Program-made: the position numbers and the translations under genes
The notes under the pieces: model-generated
Databases searched by the model: none
What the model was told of the DNA's origin: nothing
Seen by the model: the letters and a program-made list of their open reading frames with translations, nothing else
From: Candidatus Bipolaricaulota bacterium
GTDB lineage: Bacteria > Bipolaricaulota > Bipolaricaulia > Bipolaricaulales > Bipolaricaulaceae
DNA length: 47,441 nucleotides
Reading direction: 5' to 3'
NCBI GenBank assembly: GCA_014360985.1
Contig: JACIWK010000013.1
Span: 1 to 47,441, forward strand
Shown here: piece by piece, positions 1-10,462 of the stretch
Layout of the letters: each line of letters opens with the position of its first letter
How positions within the stretch are numbered: the first letter of the stretch is position 1

Positions 1-1609
1 TAGGCGCAGCTCCGAGCGCGGGCACGACCGTGGCGTCCCCGCCGTGCGTCTGAAGGTACGTTGAGTAAGCGATCGTGCCGAGTGGAACCGTGGCTGTACC
101 GGGGAGGCCATCCACCTCCTCCACCATCACCGTGTAGTTACATCCCTGGTTGACGAGGATCGTATTGGTGCAGCCCTCGACCGTGACCACGGTCGGTCGG
201 AGCGCGACAGCAAGCAGCTCCGCTGCACCCCCAGCCGCGTGAACGGAAGACCCCTCGTAGGTCGCAGTGATGATCGTGGTGGTTCCGGCGTCGAACGGGC
301 CAGGAGTGTAGGTCACGCTGCACGTTCCTCCACTCAGGGTGGCGGTGTCGGAGGAGAACACGCCGTTCTTGCCACCGTCATCGAAGCTGACCGTTCCCGT
401 CGGCACCGAGGCGGTGCCGGCGGTCGTGTCATCCTCTACGGTCACCGTCAGCGTGACCTCTTGGCCGATGTACGCGGCCGTGGGGTTCAGCATGAGCTGG
501 ACGTCGGCAGCCCGCTTGATGATCGCCTGCGCGAAGCTGCCGCTGCTTCCGTTGTGCGCGCTGTCGCCAGCGTAGGTGGCGGTGAACGTGTGGGGTGTGG
601 TCGCCGCGCTGCTCGGGGTGTAGGTGAACGTGAACTGCCCCGCGTCCGCGGCGACGAGCGTGTGTGACCACGAGGTAGGGGTGCCTTCATCAGTGGGGCT
701 CACGCTGACCGTCACGTTTCCCGTGGGCATCGCGGCCTCGCCCGGCGAGGTGTCCACGACGCGCACAGTGACAGTCACTGTGTCACCCACGACGAGCGGG
801 GTGGCCGATCCCATGACCAGGGTGGTCGTCTCGCACTTGGTCACCGTATGGTCTTCGGTGTCGCTGCTTCCGTTGTAGTCGGCGCTGCCCAGGTATTCTG
901 CGGTGATGGTGTGTGTCCCGATGGGGAGCGTGTTCGTAGTGAGAACTGCTCGGCTCCAGTTCGGCCCGGAGCTCACCAACTCCGCTGTGCCGAGGAGGGT
1001 TCCTATCTCGTAGGTGAATGCGACTGTTCCCAGAGGAGGTCCGCCGCCCGGATCGGAGGCCGTGACATAGGCGATCAAGGTGACCGTCTCGCCAACGACC
1101 GAAGGATCCGGGGAAGTCGCGAGGGTCAGCGTGGTGTCGGCCTTGTTCACCGTGTGGGATTCGGTGTCCGAACCACCGGTGAAGTTGCCGTCCGAGGAGA
1201 CGAACGTGGCGGTGATCGTCTTCACCCCGGCGCTCGTCGAGGTCAGGAAGCAGCGCCAGACCCATCCATTCGGATAGTCCCCGCTCGACACGGTGCGGGA
1301 GTCGCTCGCCCCGGTGCCGTCGGTCACGGTGACCGTTCCGTAGGGGCTCAGACCGCTTGGGTTGTCCCCGGTGACCTTGACCTCAAACTCGACCGCGTAC
1401 TGCTCTCCCACGACCGAGGGCTCGGGGCAGATCCCCGTGCCGCCGGCACATGCTGGATCGGATGTATCCTTGATCGTCACCGTGACGGCGATCTGGGCCA
1501 AGCCGGCAAGTCCTAGCGCCAGGACTAGACCGAGAACCGCGACCAGTGCCCCGCAGGTTCTCCCGATACGGCCCGTCATGCTGCACCCCTTGGCTGAAAG
1601 ACCCCTCAT
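1..1609 (-). CDS. Exported Ig-like repeat protein (C-terminus outside window)
   Basis: Partial: 536 residues are visible and the frame is still open at the window edge. The start is ATG 1609, preceded by GGGAGG at a 5-6 nt spacing. A second in-frame ATG at 1579 is possible. Residues ~15-38 form a signal peptide ending in a LAGLAQ-type cleavage region. The rest is about five tandem ~95-residue beta-sandwich repeats, each with a VVGE/VTLTV opening, a central P-x-G-T-V strand and a closing ITATY-x-G strand. This is the pattern of bacterial Ig-like group 3 repeats found in adhesins and surface proteins. It starts 19 nt after the beta-barrel gene, so the two are probably cotranscribed and both reach the cell surface. 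The ligand cannot be inferred. Confidence 0.85.
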   Translation of the reverse strand, partial: MRGLSAKGCSMTGRIGRTCGALVAVLGLVLALGLAGLAQIAVTVTIKDTSDPACAGGTGICPEPSVVGEQYAVEFEVKVTGDNPSGLSPYGTVTVTDGTGASDSRTVSSGDYPNGWVWRCFLTSTSAGVKTITATFVSSDGNFTGGSDTESHTVNKADTTLTLATSPDPSVVGETVTLIAYVTASDPGGGPPLGTVAFTYEIGTLLGTAELVSSGPNWSRAVLTTNTLPIGTHTITAEYLGSADYNGSSDTEDHTVTKCETTTLVMGSATPLVVGDTVTVTVRVVDTSPGEAAMPTGNVTVSVSPTDEGTPTSWSHTLVAADAGQFTFTYTPSSAATTPHTFTATYAGDSAHNGSSGSFAQAIIKRAADVQLMLNPTAAYIGQEVTLTVTVEDDTTAGTASVPTGTVSFDDGGKNGVFSSDTATLSGGTCSVTYTPGPFDAGTTTIITATYEGSSVHAAGGAAELLAVALRPTVVTVEGCTNTILVNQGCNYTVMVEEVDGLPGTATVPLGTIAYSTYLQTHGGDATVVPALGAAP

Positions 1610-1628
1610 CTCTGCCTCCCGCATCGTC

Positions 1629-2939
1629 TTAGAACACATAGCCGATCGTTACTCCGAACTGGGATAGCCCGCCGCGGCCGAAGGTCAGGCCGAACCCAAT
1701 CTGGACCGGGCTCAAGTTCAGGCCGAACCGCACGCTGAGCCCGGAGAAGGAGAGGCCCTTATCCGAGCGCCACGAGTAGCTGAGCCCGTAGTTCGAGACG
1801 AACAACCCCTGGTTGAGGGCGAGGGAGAACGAGGCCCCCGTGACACCCTTGTCAAGGGTGGCGGTCGCGGTGGCCGAACAAACCCCGCTCGTCCAGCCAG
1901 CATTGAATTGGTGGCGGTAACTCATGTTGAGGCTTCCCGACGTGAACCCGCCCGAGCTGTCAAATTGGAGGTTGAGCGTGCCAACGTTGGTGGGGATGCT
2001 AACCGAGAACCCGCCCCAAGTGAGTCCCGTTGCGATCTCGAGTGTAAATGAAGTGCCGACGCTAGCCTTCTCGAACAGGGTCAGCCCTACGCTTCCGGTC
2101 ACGCTGAGGAACGGATCGTCCTTGGGCTGGATTCTGGCCGAGACACCGACGCGGAAGTTGCTGATCGGCCCCAAGCACCACGGGCATGGGAACGGGATGT
2201 TGGCGATCGACACCGTGAGGTACATCGCCTCCGGGTCGGCCACCCCGGCTGTGGAATGCTTCTTCACACTGAACGACCCTGGTTTGGCACCGAGACACAT
2301 TTGGATCGTGACGGGAATCCCTGGTGCAGCATCGGAGGAGAGGGTGATCACGCTCCCCAGGGCGAACGTCTGGTCCGACGCGTCGTACAGGTCTGGGTCA
2401 GGGGACAGAGGATCATCGTAGTCAGCCCCAGGATTGGGGAAGTTGAGATCCTGGAACACCGTGACCCACCGCACGCGGATCCCGGAGAAGGTCCCGCTCG
2501 CCTCCAGCCGGGCCTGGGTGAACAGGAGGTCGCCCGGCGGGATCACTGCCATGTTCGGCAGGTTGTTCACGTCCACGACGGACTCGTACGGGACGGCGAA
2601 GTCCATCTCCGGCTTGATCGTGATCCCCGCCAACGTGCCCTCAAGCCCCGCCACCACATGCTCGAATCCCGGGATCCCCAGTACGGTGCTGAGGAGAACC
2701 GCCAAGGGGTCGAACGAGCATTTGAGGTTGATCCCGATCTCGACATCCCAGGCGAACACCGTGCGTTCGCAGGGCGTATCGAGCTTGATCTCATCCACCA
2801 CTGAGCACGGGAGCGGATACCCGGCGATGCTCAGCGTTGTGGATCCCGTGAGGACACCGAGCTTGGATGAGGAGACCTGACCAAGCACCCCGCACCCCGC
2901 CCCGACAACGACCAGCGCCACCACGAACCATTTCCCCAC
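1629..2939 (-). CDS. Putative exported outer-membrane beta-barrel protein
   Basis: Start chosen at GTG 2939, where the product begins VGKWFVVALVVVGAGCGVLG, a clean signal peptide. GGGAGG lies just upstream, and an excellent promoter lies 60-90 nt upstream. An open frame continues to 3137, but that part reads through the promoter. The 436-residue product has no named domain that I recognise. The C-terminal half is a run of short amphipathic strands alternating Gly/Ser/aromatic, ending in Val-Phe, the usual C-terminal phenylalanine signature of outer-membrane barrels. Four Cys lie close to the mature N-terminus and another pair (CPWC) is mid-protein. It is first in an operon with the Ig-repeat gene. 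A transport or structural role is possible. No specific function is supported. Confidence 0.8.
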   Translation of the reverse strand: MGKWFVVALVVVGAGCGVLGQVSSSKLGVLTGSTTLSIAGYPLPCSVVDEIKLDTPCERTVFAWDVEIGINLKCSFDPLAVLLSTVLGIPGFEHVVAGLEGTLAGITIKPEMDFAVPYESVVDVNNLPNMAVIPPGDLLFTQARLEASGTFSGIRVRWVTVFQDLNFPNPGADYDDPLSPDPDLYDASDQTFALGSVITLSSDAAPGIPVTIQMCLGAKPGSFSVKKHSTAGVADPEAMYLTVSIANIPFPCPWCLGPISNFRVGVSARIQPKDDPFLSVTGSVGLTLFEKASVGTSFTLEIATGLTWGGFSVSIPTNVGTLNLQFDSSGGFTSGSLNMSYRHQFNAGWTSGVCSATATATLDKGVTGASFSLALNQGLFVSNYGLSYSWRSDKGLSFSGLSVRFGLNLSPVQIGFGLTFGRGGLSQFGVTIGYVF

Positions 2940-3076
2940 TGCCCTCCCCCTCCTCCCCTGCGCTGCCCCCTCGGCCGCAGCCGCAGCCAAAAGATGATGA
3001 TTATACGGGGAGGGAGGCGACTCTGTCAAGGTTGGATCTTCCATCCTTTTATAGCGCCTTCGGATGGACGGTGACC
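2915..3076. repeat. 162-bp direct repeat, copy A
   Basis: Matches 7585-7745 in the same orientation with about a dozen differences, including one 1-nt indel. It covers the beta-barrel signal-peptide start (GTG 2939), its RBS and promoter, and ends with an inverted repeat CCATCC-N15-GGATGG at 3041-3067. Together the copies bracket the restriction-modification/transposase island. Confidence 0.85.
3000..3029 (-). promoter_or_regulatory. Consensus sigma-70 promoter for the beta-barrel/Ig operon
   Basis: On the - strand TTGACA (3029-3024) and TATAAT (3005-3000) are separated by 18 bp, both perfect hexamers. The start codon at 2939 follows 60 nt later. The promoter lies inside a 162-bp repeat. In the second copy near 7.67 kb the boxes have decayed to TTGATA and TACCGC. 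Confidence 0.85.
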
Positions 3077-3237
3077 CTGGTCCTGGTGGTGTAGTGGGCC
3101 AAGAGATCGTTACCACCCCGGAGGGCCCAGTCAGCACTGATCCGATCGAGCACGAAGGGCGGGAACAAGGCGAACTCCTCGGGTAGATCGTACCCCGGTT
3201 CCCGTAGCACCTGGAACGGGGTTTCCCGTTCAGCCCG
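3049..3237 (-). pseudogene. Possible transposase C-terminal fragment
   Basis: The - strand frame reads like a protein tail, with TPFQVLREPGYDLPEE then FALFPPFVLDRI, and stops at 3049 inside the repeat. Such Leu/Pro-rich tails occur in integrase-core (IS481-like) transposases. I cannot name the family with confidence. There is no start codon or catalytic core, and the frame upstream of about 3240 is not convincing. The stretch 3077-3333 otherwise holds only the 5' flank of the restriction-modification gene. Confidence 0.35.
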
Positions 3238-3333
3238 TCCCACGAGCGCGGCCGCTCGGCCTGGTAACGATCTCCCAGCGCACCAAAACGCTCGCCTTGC
3301 CCTGACGGCCGGAAACCGGGTATAAGGCAGGGG

Positions 3334-6300
3334 ATGGCCGAGAAGGCGCTGTTCCGCGACTACCTCGCCCGCCTCACCGCGGTCGCCGCCCAAGGCGACG
3401 CCCGCGAGGAGAGTTTTTACCCAGCGCTCGGTGACCTCGTCTCCACCTGGGCCAAGGCGACCCGGATCGAGGACGTGCACGTTACCGCCCAGCCCAAGTC
3501 CACCGAGGCCGGGAACCCCGACTTCCGGGTGTGGGACGGCCGTCAGCACATCATCGGCTACATCGAGGCCAAGGCCCCCACGGTGGAGAACCTGGAGCCG
3601 GTCGCAGAAAGCGAGCAGCTCAAGCGCTACCGGAGCACGTTCCCCAACCTCATCCTCACCAACTTCTTCGAGTTTTGGCTGTATCGAAACGGGGAGCGTG
3701 TGGCCACCGCCCGCCTCGCCCGGCCGTTCGTGGCCACCAAGCTCGGCGCGAGGCCCCCGCTCGAACAGGCCGACGAGCTGCAGGCGCTTCTTCAGCAGTT
3801 CTTCGCGTTCGCGCTGCCCCGCGCCTACACCGCGGAAGAGCTCGCGGTGGCGTTGGCCGTGCGCACGCGGTTCCTCCGCGACCAGGTGGTGGCCCAGGAG
3901 CTGGCCGAAGAGGAGAGGGCGGCCCGTGGGCACCTCCTCGGGTTCTACCAGGCGTTCCGCAAGCACCTCATCGCCGGGCTGACCCTAGACGGCTTCGCCG
4001 ACCTCTACGCCCAAACCCTCACCTACGGCCTGTTCGCGGCCCGGGTGCGGGCCGGGGACGGGTTCAGCCGCAGGACTGCCTTCGACTCCATCCCCCACAC
4101 GATCGGCATCCTCCGGGACCTGTTCCGGTTCATCTCCCTGGGCGATCTTCCGCCCCAACTGGAGTGGATCGTGGACGACCTGGCCGAAGTGCTGGCCGTG
4201 GCCGACGTGAAAGGCATCCTGCACAAGTACTTCCGCGAAGGGAAAGGCGCCGACCCCATCGTCCACTTCTACGAGACGTTCCTCGCCCAGTACGATCCTG
4301 CGGAGCGCGAGCGCCGCGGGGTCTACTACACCCCCGAGCCGGTGGTGTCCTACATCGCTCGTTCCCTCCACCAGATCCTGAAAGAAAACTTCGGGAAACC
4401 CGATGGCCTTGCCTCCCCCGGTGTGACGCTCCTCGACCCAGCGGCGGGGACGATGACGTTCGTGGCCAAGGCCGTCCAGGTGGCGGTGGACGAGTTCGTC
4501 TCCAAGTACGGCGAGGGCAGCCGCGCCTGCTTCATCAAGGACCACATCCTGAAGAACTTTTACGCCTTCGAGCTGATGATGGCCCCCTACGCCGTGGGGC
4601 ACCTCAAGATGGGGTTCTTCCTCGAGGAGCTGGGGTACACGCTGGCCCCCGACGAGCGGTTCAAGCTGTACCTCACCAACACCCTGGAGATGGAAGAGCT
4701 CGCCGAGAGCCAACTCCCCGGGTTCGCGTCGCTCGCCCACGAGTCCCACCAGGCCGGCGAGGTGAAGCGCGACGTGCCGATCCTGGTGATCCTGGGCAAC
4801 CCGCCGTACTCCGTGAGCTCCTCGAACCGCTCCGAGTTCATCGAGCGTGAGATGGAGGCCTACAAAGAGGCCGTGCGGAACGAGCGCAACCTCATGCCCT
4901 TGTCCGATGACTACGTGAAGTTCCTCCGGTTCGCGGAGTGGAAGATCGCCCAGGCCGGGCGTGGTGTGGTGGGCATGATCACGAACCACTCCTACCTCGA
5001 CAACCCCACCTTCCGTGGGATGCGCCAGCACCTGATGACCACGTTTGACGAGATCTACGTGCTGGATCTGCACGGGAACTCCCTCAAGAAGGAGCGTTGC
5101 CCGGACGGCTCTCCAGACGAGAACGTGTTCGACATCCGCCAGGGCGTTGCCATTGTCTTTCTGATCAGACGTAGCGTCGGCGCTCGTCCCCGAACTCCTT
5201 CCCGTGTCTCCCACGCCGACCTGTGGGGCCGGCGGGAGGAGAAGTACGCCTGGCTCCAAGAGCGCGACTGGGAAACGACTGACTGGCACGAGACGAAGCC
5301 CGCACCAGAGTTCTACCTGTTCATCCCTCGCGATGAGGCGGCATTCGCCCAGTACAAGCGGTTTTCCAAGGTCACGGACGTGTTCCCAGTTGGCAGCACG
5401 GGCATCAAGACCCATCGTGACCATTTCGTGTTCGACTTCGACCGCGAGACGCTCAAACGCCGCATCCGCACGTTCCTCGACTCCAGCCTTCCGGACGACC
5501 TCGTGCGCGAGACCTTTAACCTCAAGGACAACCGCGACTGGAAGCTTGCCGAAAAGCGGAGACTCCTTCAGGAGGACCGGAGCTGGGAGAGCAAGATCGT
5601 GCCCTGTCTCTACCGTCCATTCGACATCCGGTGGCTCTTCTATCATCGCGATGCCGTTGATTTCGGCCGCGAAGAGGTCACGCGCCACATGTTGGCGGGC
5701 GAGAACCTCGCGTTGCACACTGGTCGCGCAGGCCAAGTAGTCGGAGCGAGTGTCTGGAACCTTGCGTACTGCGCCGAGCACATCGCGGACTTCAACGCAT
5801 TCTACCGAGGAGGCATTCTCATCCTGCCGCTGTACCTCTACCCTGAGGGAGACCGACGCGATCTGCTTGCGACCCATAGCCCCTCCAAGCGCCGGCCGAA
5901 TCTGAACCCTGAGCTCGTCGCCGCTATGGCCGGCGTATATGGGCGAGAGCCCACGCCCGAGGAGATCTTCCACTACGTCTACGCGGTCCTGTACGCCCCG
6001 ATCTATCGCGAGAAGTACGCCGAGTTTCTGCGGCTCGACTTCCCGCGCATCCCGTTCACCTCTGATGCCGAGCTGTTCAAGAAGATGGCCGGGCTGGGCG
6101 AGCGGCTGGTGGAGCTACATCTGCTCCGGTCGCCCGAACTGGATCCACCGCTGGCGCGGTTCCAGGGCGAGGGCGATGGGAAGGTGATTGTCTCGGGCAA
6201 GCAGGGCCTGCGCTACGACGCCGAGCAGAAGCGCGTGTACATCAACCCGAACCAGTATTTCGAGGGCGTTCCGCCCGAGGTGTGGGCGTACCCGATCGGC

Positions 6301-6486
6301 GGCTACCAGGTCTGCGAGAAGTGGTTGAAAGACCGTAAAGACCGCAAGCTCTCTTTGGAAGAGATCCGCGCCTACTGCCGCATCACCACCGCCCTCGCCA
6401 AGACCATCGAAATCCAGCTCCAGGTTGACAGGGTCTACGCGGGAGTTGAGAACGACTTGATCGGATACGACTCCAAGAGGAGGTGA
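3334..6486 (+). CDS. Helicase-less type ISP-like restriction-modification enzyme (N6-adenine methyltransferase with fused nuclease)
   Basis: Single polypeptide of 1050 residues. The N-terminus carries a PD-(D/E)xK nuclease signature: NPDF at residues 61-64, then IEAKAP with E78 and K80. A helical spacer leads to a gamma-class adenine methyltransferase. Its SAM motif is LLDPAAGTMTF (D368) and its catalytic motif is NPPY (489-492). The C-terminal third (~690-1030) resembles the type ISP target-recognition region, including the FDIRWLFY and LPLYLYPE stretches. Classical type ISP enzymes such as LlaBIII also carry a RecA-type helicase between nuclease and methylase. Here there is no Walker/DEAD region and the protein is about 500 residues shorter, so it should cut like a type IIG enzyme. 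The product would restrict unmodified foreign DNA and protect host DNA. The next gene's RBS overlaps its 3' end. Confidence 0.9.
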   Translation: MAEKALFRDYLARLTAVAAQGDAREESFYPALGDLVSTWAKATRIEDVHVTAQPKSTEAGNPDFRVWDGRQHIIGYIEAKAPTVENLEPVAESEQLKRYRSTFPNLILTNFFEFWLYRNGERVATARLARPFVATKLGARPPLEQADELQALLQQFFAFALPRAYTAEELAVALAVRTRFLRDQVVAQELAEEERAARGHLLGFYQAFRKHLIAGLTLDGFADLYAQTLTYGLFAARVRAGDGFSRRTAFDSIPHTIGILRDLFRFISLGDLPPQLEWIVDDLAEVLAVADVKGILHKYFREGKGADPIVHFYETFLAQYDPAERERRGVYYTPEPVVSYIARSLHQILKENFGKPDGLASPGVTLLDPAAGTMTFVAKAVQVAVDEFVSKYGEGSRACFIKDHILKNFYAFELMMAPYAVGHLKMGFFLEELGYTLAPDERFKLYLTNTLEMEELAESQLPGFASLAHESHQAGEVKRDVPILVILGNPPYSVSSSNRSEFIEREMEAYKEAVRNERNLMPLSDDYVKFLRFAEWKIAQAGRGVVGMITNHSYLDNPTFRGMRQHLMTTFDEIYVLDLHGNSLKKERCPDGSPDENVFDIRQGVAIVFLIRRSVGARPRTPSRVSHADLWGRREEKYAWLQERDWETTDWHETKPAPEFYLFIPRDEAAFAQYKRFSKVTDVFPVGSTGIKTHRDHFVFDFDRETLKRRIRTFLDSSLPDDLVRETFNLKDNRDWKLAEKRRLLQEDRSWESKIVPCLYRPFDIRWLFYHRDAVDFGREEVTRHMLAGENLALHTGRAGQVVGASVWNLAYCAEHIADFNAFYRGGILILPLYLYPEGDRRDLLATHSPSKRRPNLNPELVAAMAGVYGREPTPEEIFHYVYAVLYAPIYREKYAEFLRLDFPRIPFTSDAELFKKMAGLGERLVELHLLRSPELDPPLARFQGEGDGKVIVSGKQGLRYDAEQKRVYINPNQYFEGVPPEVWAYPIGGYQVCEKWLKDRKDRKLSLEEIRAYCRITTALAKTIEIQLQVDRVYAGVENDLIGYDSKRR

Positions 6487-6491
6487 CCAGC

Positions 6492-6803
6492 GTGCTTGAG
6501 GTTGTGAACCTGATTGTTGGACTTCTGGCTATCGGCCTGTCGATCACCGCCGTTGCGCTAAGCATCATCTACTCCTCCAAAGCGTCGTCTACGCTTGACG
6601 CGGTGAAGGACAAGGCCGATGCCATCGAGAGAGATGTTCGAGATCGGCTCGACGATCTGGTAAGGCGTGCCGCTCCGTCGGAACAGGAGCGAGCCATGTC
6701 GGCCGTTCTCCCCGAGTTACTCAAGGGCATCATGGCGGACCCAGAGACGTTGAGGCTACTGCTACAGAAGGCCATAGAGGGGGGCCGAGACAAGAGTCCT
6801 TAG
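6492..6803 (+). CDS. Small membrane-anchored coiled-coil protein
   Basis: A frame-compatible GTG at 6483 overlaps the upstream stop. I chose GTG 6492 because AGGAGG (6478-6483) sits 8 nt before it. The 103-residue product has one N-terminal transmembrane helix (roughly residues 4-28, LIVGLLAIGLSITAVALSII). A charged, heptad-like segment (~30-60) and a helical tail follow. No family is recognised. Its start is 5 nt after the restriction-modification stop, implying co-translation. An accessory or anchoring role for that system is plausible but unproven. Confidence 0.75.
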   Translation: MLEVVNLIVGLLAIGLSITAVALSIIYSSKASSTLDAVKDKADAIERDVRDRLDDLVRRAAPSEQERAMSAVLPELLKGIMADPETLRLLLQKAIEGGRDKSP

Positions 6804-6907
6804 GCTTTACGCCGCAAGCTGCTTGCAGCTGGTGTGACGTCTCAGGTCCCGCAGGAAAGATGTCCCAAAGGGCAGCCGCCGGGTCCCCTCGGCTCGAGGC
6901 CAGGAGA
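6804..6907. other. Short intergenic segment between convergent small genes
   Basis: Holds a small perfect inverted repeat, AGCTGC-TT-GCAGCT, near 6818-6832 without a T-run. No other feature was seen. Confidence 0.4.
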
Positions 6908-7162
6908 TCACCCGTATGTACCTGTCCCCTTGTGGCAGTTGCAGCAGAGGATCTCGCAGTTGGAGGCGGTGTCACCACCGCCAGCCACCCTGTGATGCGC
7001 CTCCCAACAGCCACGAGCTCCGTCCTTCCCTCTGTTATCCCAGACCAGTTCTTTACCACACCGTCTGGGATGAAAGTGGCGGGCACGCGTGCATTCACAC
7101 TTCCCTCCTGCGCGCTTCCACGCGTCTCGAACTACAGACTCAGGGAATGCCAAGTGAACCAC
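6908..7162 (-). CDS. Small HNH endonuclease
   Basis: 84 residues. The core is a zinc-type HNH fold: an early Cys pair (C22, C24), C35, the catalytic EAHH at 54-57, N68, and a CCNCHKGTG ending (C73-C76, H77). Members of this family are nicking or double-strand nucleases found in mobile elements, phages and defence loci. The frame can begin at GTG 7162, but AGGAGG would then be only 2 nt away. TTG 7153, with an 8-nt spacing, is a better-placed start and removes three residues. It is convergent with the membrane protein gene and lies between the restriction-modification enzyme and transposase remnants, suggesting a mobile or defence origin. Confidence 0.8.
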   Translation of the reverse strand: MVHLAFPESVVRDAWKRAGGKCECTRARHFHPRRCGKELVWDNRGKDGARGCWEAHHRVAGGGDTASNCEILCCNCHKGTGTYG

Positions 7163-7247
7163 CTCCTCCTAATCGTATTGCCCACCGGCGTTCCATGCCA
7201 ACAAGCCTTGATCGACGAGACATCCCATATCGGGAGTGCAAGATCAG

Positions 7248-7400
7248 CTAGTGTCTTGTCAGCTTACTGAGTGAGCGGAGGATCTGGTCGGCGGTCTTCG
7301 TCCACCGGAACGGGCGGCCCTCGTGGTTGAAGCGGTCGATGTAGGCGAGGATCTTCTCCACCAGGTCGTCCTTCGTGGGGGCTTCGTGGGGGTCAGGTCT
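7248..7400 (-). pseudogene. IS630-family transposase, C-terminal fragment
   Basis: Only about 50 residues remain. They include LVEKILAYIDRFN and PFRWTKTADQIL, the characteristic end of IS630/DDE transposases, and finish at a TAG at 7250-7248. The DDE catalytic core and N-terminal HTH are missing. It abuts a second, unrelated transposase tail just upstream. Confidence 0.7.
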
Positions 7401-7405
7401 TGCAA

Positions 7406-7584
7406 TCACACAGCCGGATTGGGACGTTGAGCCCGTCCGAACTTTCGTGGGCGGCGGCTGACCGTGACGTAGTGCAGTCCAAGGTGCGCGGCGATCTCAC
7501 AGAGCCGGTACCCGTATCCCCGGTACGCCAGAGCGGTGCCCTCCACTTCTGGGCTGCCCCGAAAGATCTCCTCCAAGGACGGCC

Positions 7585-7609
<25 letters not shown>
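7406..7609 (-). pseudogene. Chimeric ORF: barrel-gene leader fused to a REP-associated (Y1) transposase tail
   Basis: From GTG 7609 the first eight residues (VGKWFVVA) and the upstream RBS are the repeated barrel-gene leader. At about 7585 the frame passes into RPSLEEIFRGSPEVEG and then YGYRLCEIAAHLGLHYVTVS, the C-terminal HTH-like tail of REP-associated tyrosine transposases (IS200-like). The catalytic HUH domain is absent. The ORF is open for 67 residues, but the promoter copy upstream has lost its -10 box, so expression is doubtful. Confidence 0.65.
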
Positions 7610-9256
<1,647 letters not shown>

Positions 9257-9343
9257 TTGCTCCCGCCCCAAAGCGAACAACGACCGCAGCCGTTACGAGG
9301 CCCGGAACACCAGCATTGCGGACGGGACTGCCTCCACCCGCCG

Positions 9344-9371
9344 TTGCCCCCGGGTAGGATCTATATAGAAT
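9344..9371 (+). promoter_or_regulatory. Promoter for the AbrB-PhoU gene
   Basis: TTGCCC (9344-9349), 16-bp spacer, TAGAAT (9366-9371) within a TATATAGAAT run. A GAAGGGGGAAGG Shine-Dalgarno lies before ATG 9399. The remainder of 9257-9343 shows no clear terminator. Confidence 0.6.
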
Positions 9372-9398
9372 GGGCCATGCTATGAAGAAGGGGGAAGG

Positions 9399-10409
9399 AT
9401 GACTTACCAGCGGCGGGTGCAGGTCACGGGTGGGGGAACGTTCCTCGTGACGCTTCCCAAGGAGTGGGCAGAGGCGATGGGCGTCCGGCAGGGAACCACG
9501 ATGCAGCTCATCCCCAACGAGTCCGGGGCGCTCCTCCTCGTTCCGGCGGCGGTGCGGGAGGGGAATCGCTGCACGCTGTCCATGATGGGACGGGAGCCCG
9601 TGCATCTCCAGCGGGACATCATCGCCCGCTACATCGCGGGGTTCGACGTGATCGAGGTGGTGGGGGATCGCATCCGTCCCGAGGGGAGGCGGGTGGTGCG
9701 GGAGATCGCGCAGTCCCTGGTGGGGGTGGAGGTCCTCGGTGAGACCCAAAAGGCGGTGGTACTGCACTGCGTCGCCAACGTGCGGGATTTCCCGGCCCCG
9801 CTCACCATCCGGCGCATCTTCGAGATCGCCATGGCGATGTGGGACGATGCCGTGGCGGCGTTCCTGTCCCGCGATGAGGAATTGGCGCGCGATGTGGTGG
9901 AGAGGGACGGGGATGTGGATCGGCTCGTCCTCCTCGTAGCCCGGCAGTTTGGATTGCTTCTGCGCGACCTCATCATGGAGGGAGAGGTGGGGATGTCCCG
10001 GTTTCAGTTCTCCCACTACTGCACGGTGGCCGACCAGCTGGAGCGGGTGGCCGACCACGCGGCGAAGGTGTCCCTCGCTGCGCGCGCCCTCGCCAGCGAA
10101 CTGGCCCCGCGGTGCGCCCGCCAGGTGCGGGAGAGCGCTGCGGCCTCCCAGAGGATCGTGCGGGAGGCAGTGCAGGCATTCGCGGCCCACGACGTGCGGC
10201 TGGCAAACCGAGTGTTGGAGGAGAAGGACGCACGATCATCGTCCGCGGCGTGGATCCAGGAGGCGATCCGCGGCCAGCAGGAGAACGCCCTCCCGTTGAC
10301 CCTGCTCCACGACAGCCTCCTCCGCTGCCGGGAGTACGGGTTCAACATCGCCGAGGTGGCCCTCGACGCCTCGGTGGCCACGGTGATCGTCGGCGCTTCG
10401 GAGCGGTAG
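9399..10409 (+). CDS. AbrB-like/PhoU-domain phosphate uptake regulator
   Basis: 336 residues. Residues 1-50 form a SpoVT/AbrB-type swapped-hairpin DNA-binding domain (RRVQVTGGGTFLVTLPKEWA, then GVRQGT). Two PhoU helical repeats follow at about 110-225 and 225-330, with the usual E/D-x3-D metal-binding pattern in the helices (DEELARDVVERDGDVDR, ADQLERVADHAAK). This arrangement is the PhoU-like regulator seen mainly in archaea and deep-branching bacteria, distinct from the PhoU of the Pst operon, which has no DNA-binding domain. It probably senses phosphate status and binds DNA directly. No pst genes are nearby. The next gene begins 53 nt downstream with its own promoter-like box. Confidence 0.85.
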   Translation: MTYQRRVQVTGGGTFLVTLPKEWAEAMGVRQGTTMQLIPNESGALLLVPAAVREGNRCTLSMMGREPVHLQRDIIARYIAGFDVIEVVGDRIRPEGRRVVREIAQSLVGVEVLGETQKAVVLHCVANVRDFPAPLTIRRIFEIAMAMWDDAVAAFLSRDEELARDVVERDGDVDRLVLLVARQFGLLLRDLIMEGEVGMSRFQFSHYCTVADQLERVADHAAKVSLAARALASELAPRCARQVRESAAASQRIVREAVQAFAAHDVRLANRVLEEKDARSSSAAWIQEAIRGQQENALPLTLLHDSLLRCREYGFNIAEVALDASVATVIVGASER

Positions 10410-10450
10410 CGGTCGAAGTGAGCCGGCCGCCCCCTCTCTCCCTGGGCCGC

Positions 10451-10456
10451 TACAAT
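10451..10456 (+). promoter_or_regulatory. -10 box placed for a leaderless transcript (CoaX-like gene)
   Basis: TACAAT, then 6 nt, then GTG 10463. No Shine-Dalgarno is present. The spacing puts the transcription start at or next to the start codon. No convincing -35 box is seen. Confidence 0.55.
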
Positions 10457-10462
10457 CGCGGT

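Noticed and set aside
1-1609. The tandem repeats at the left edge as a CRISPR or DNA satellite
   Set aside because: The repetition is at protein level (Ig-like domains). The DNA copies are diverged and have no spacer structure.
2915-3076. The 162-bp repeats as ends of one insertion sequence
   Set aside because: They contain a host promoter and signal peptide, are direct, and enclose unrelated fragments of several transposases. Gene-family recombination fits better.
3985-5973. A 662-codon open frame opposite the restriction-modification gene
   Set aside because: Val/Leu/His/Glu shadow pattern with no domain. The + strand has nuclease and methylase motifs throughout.
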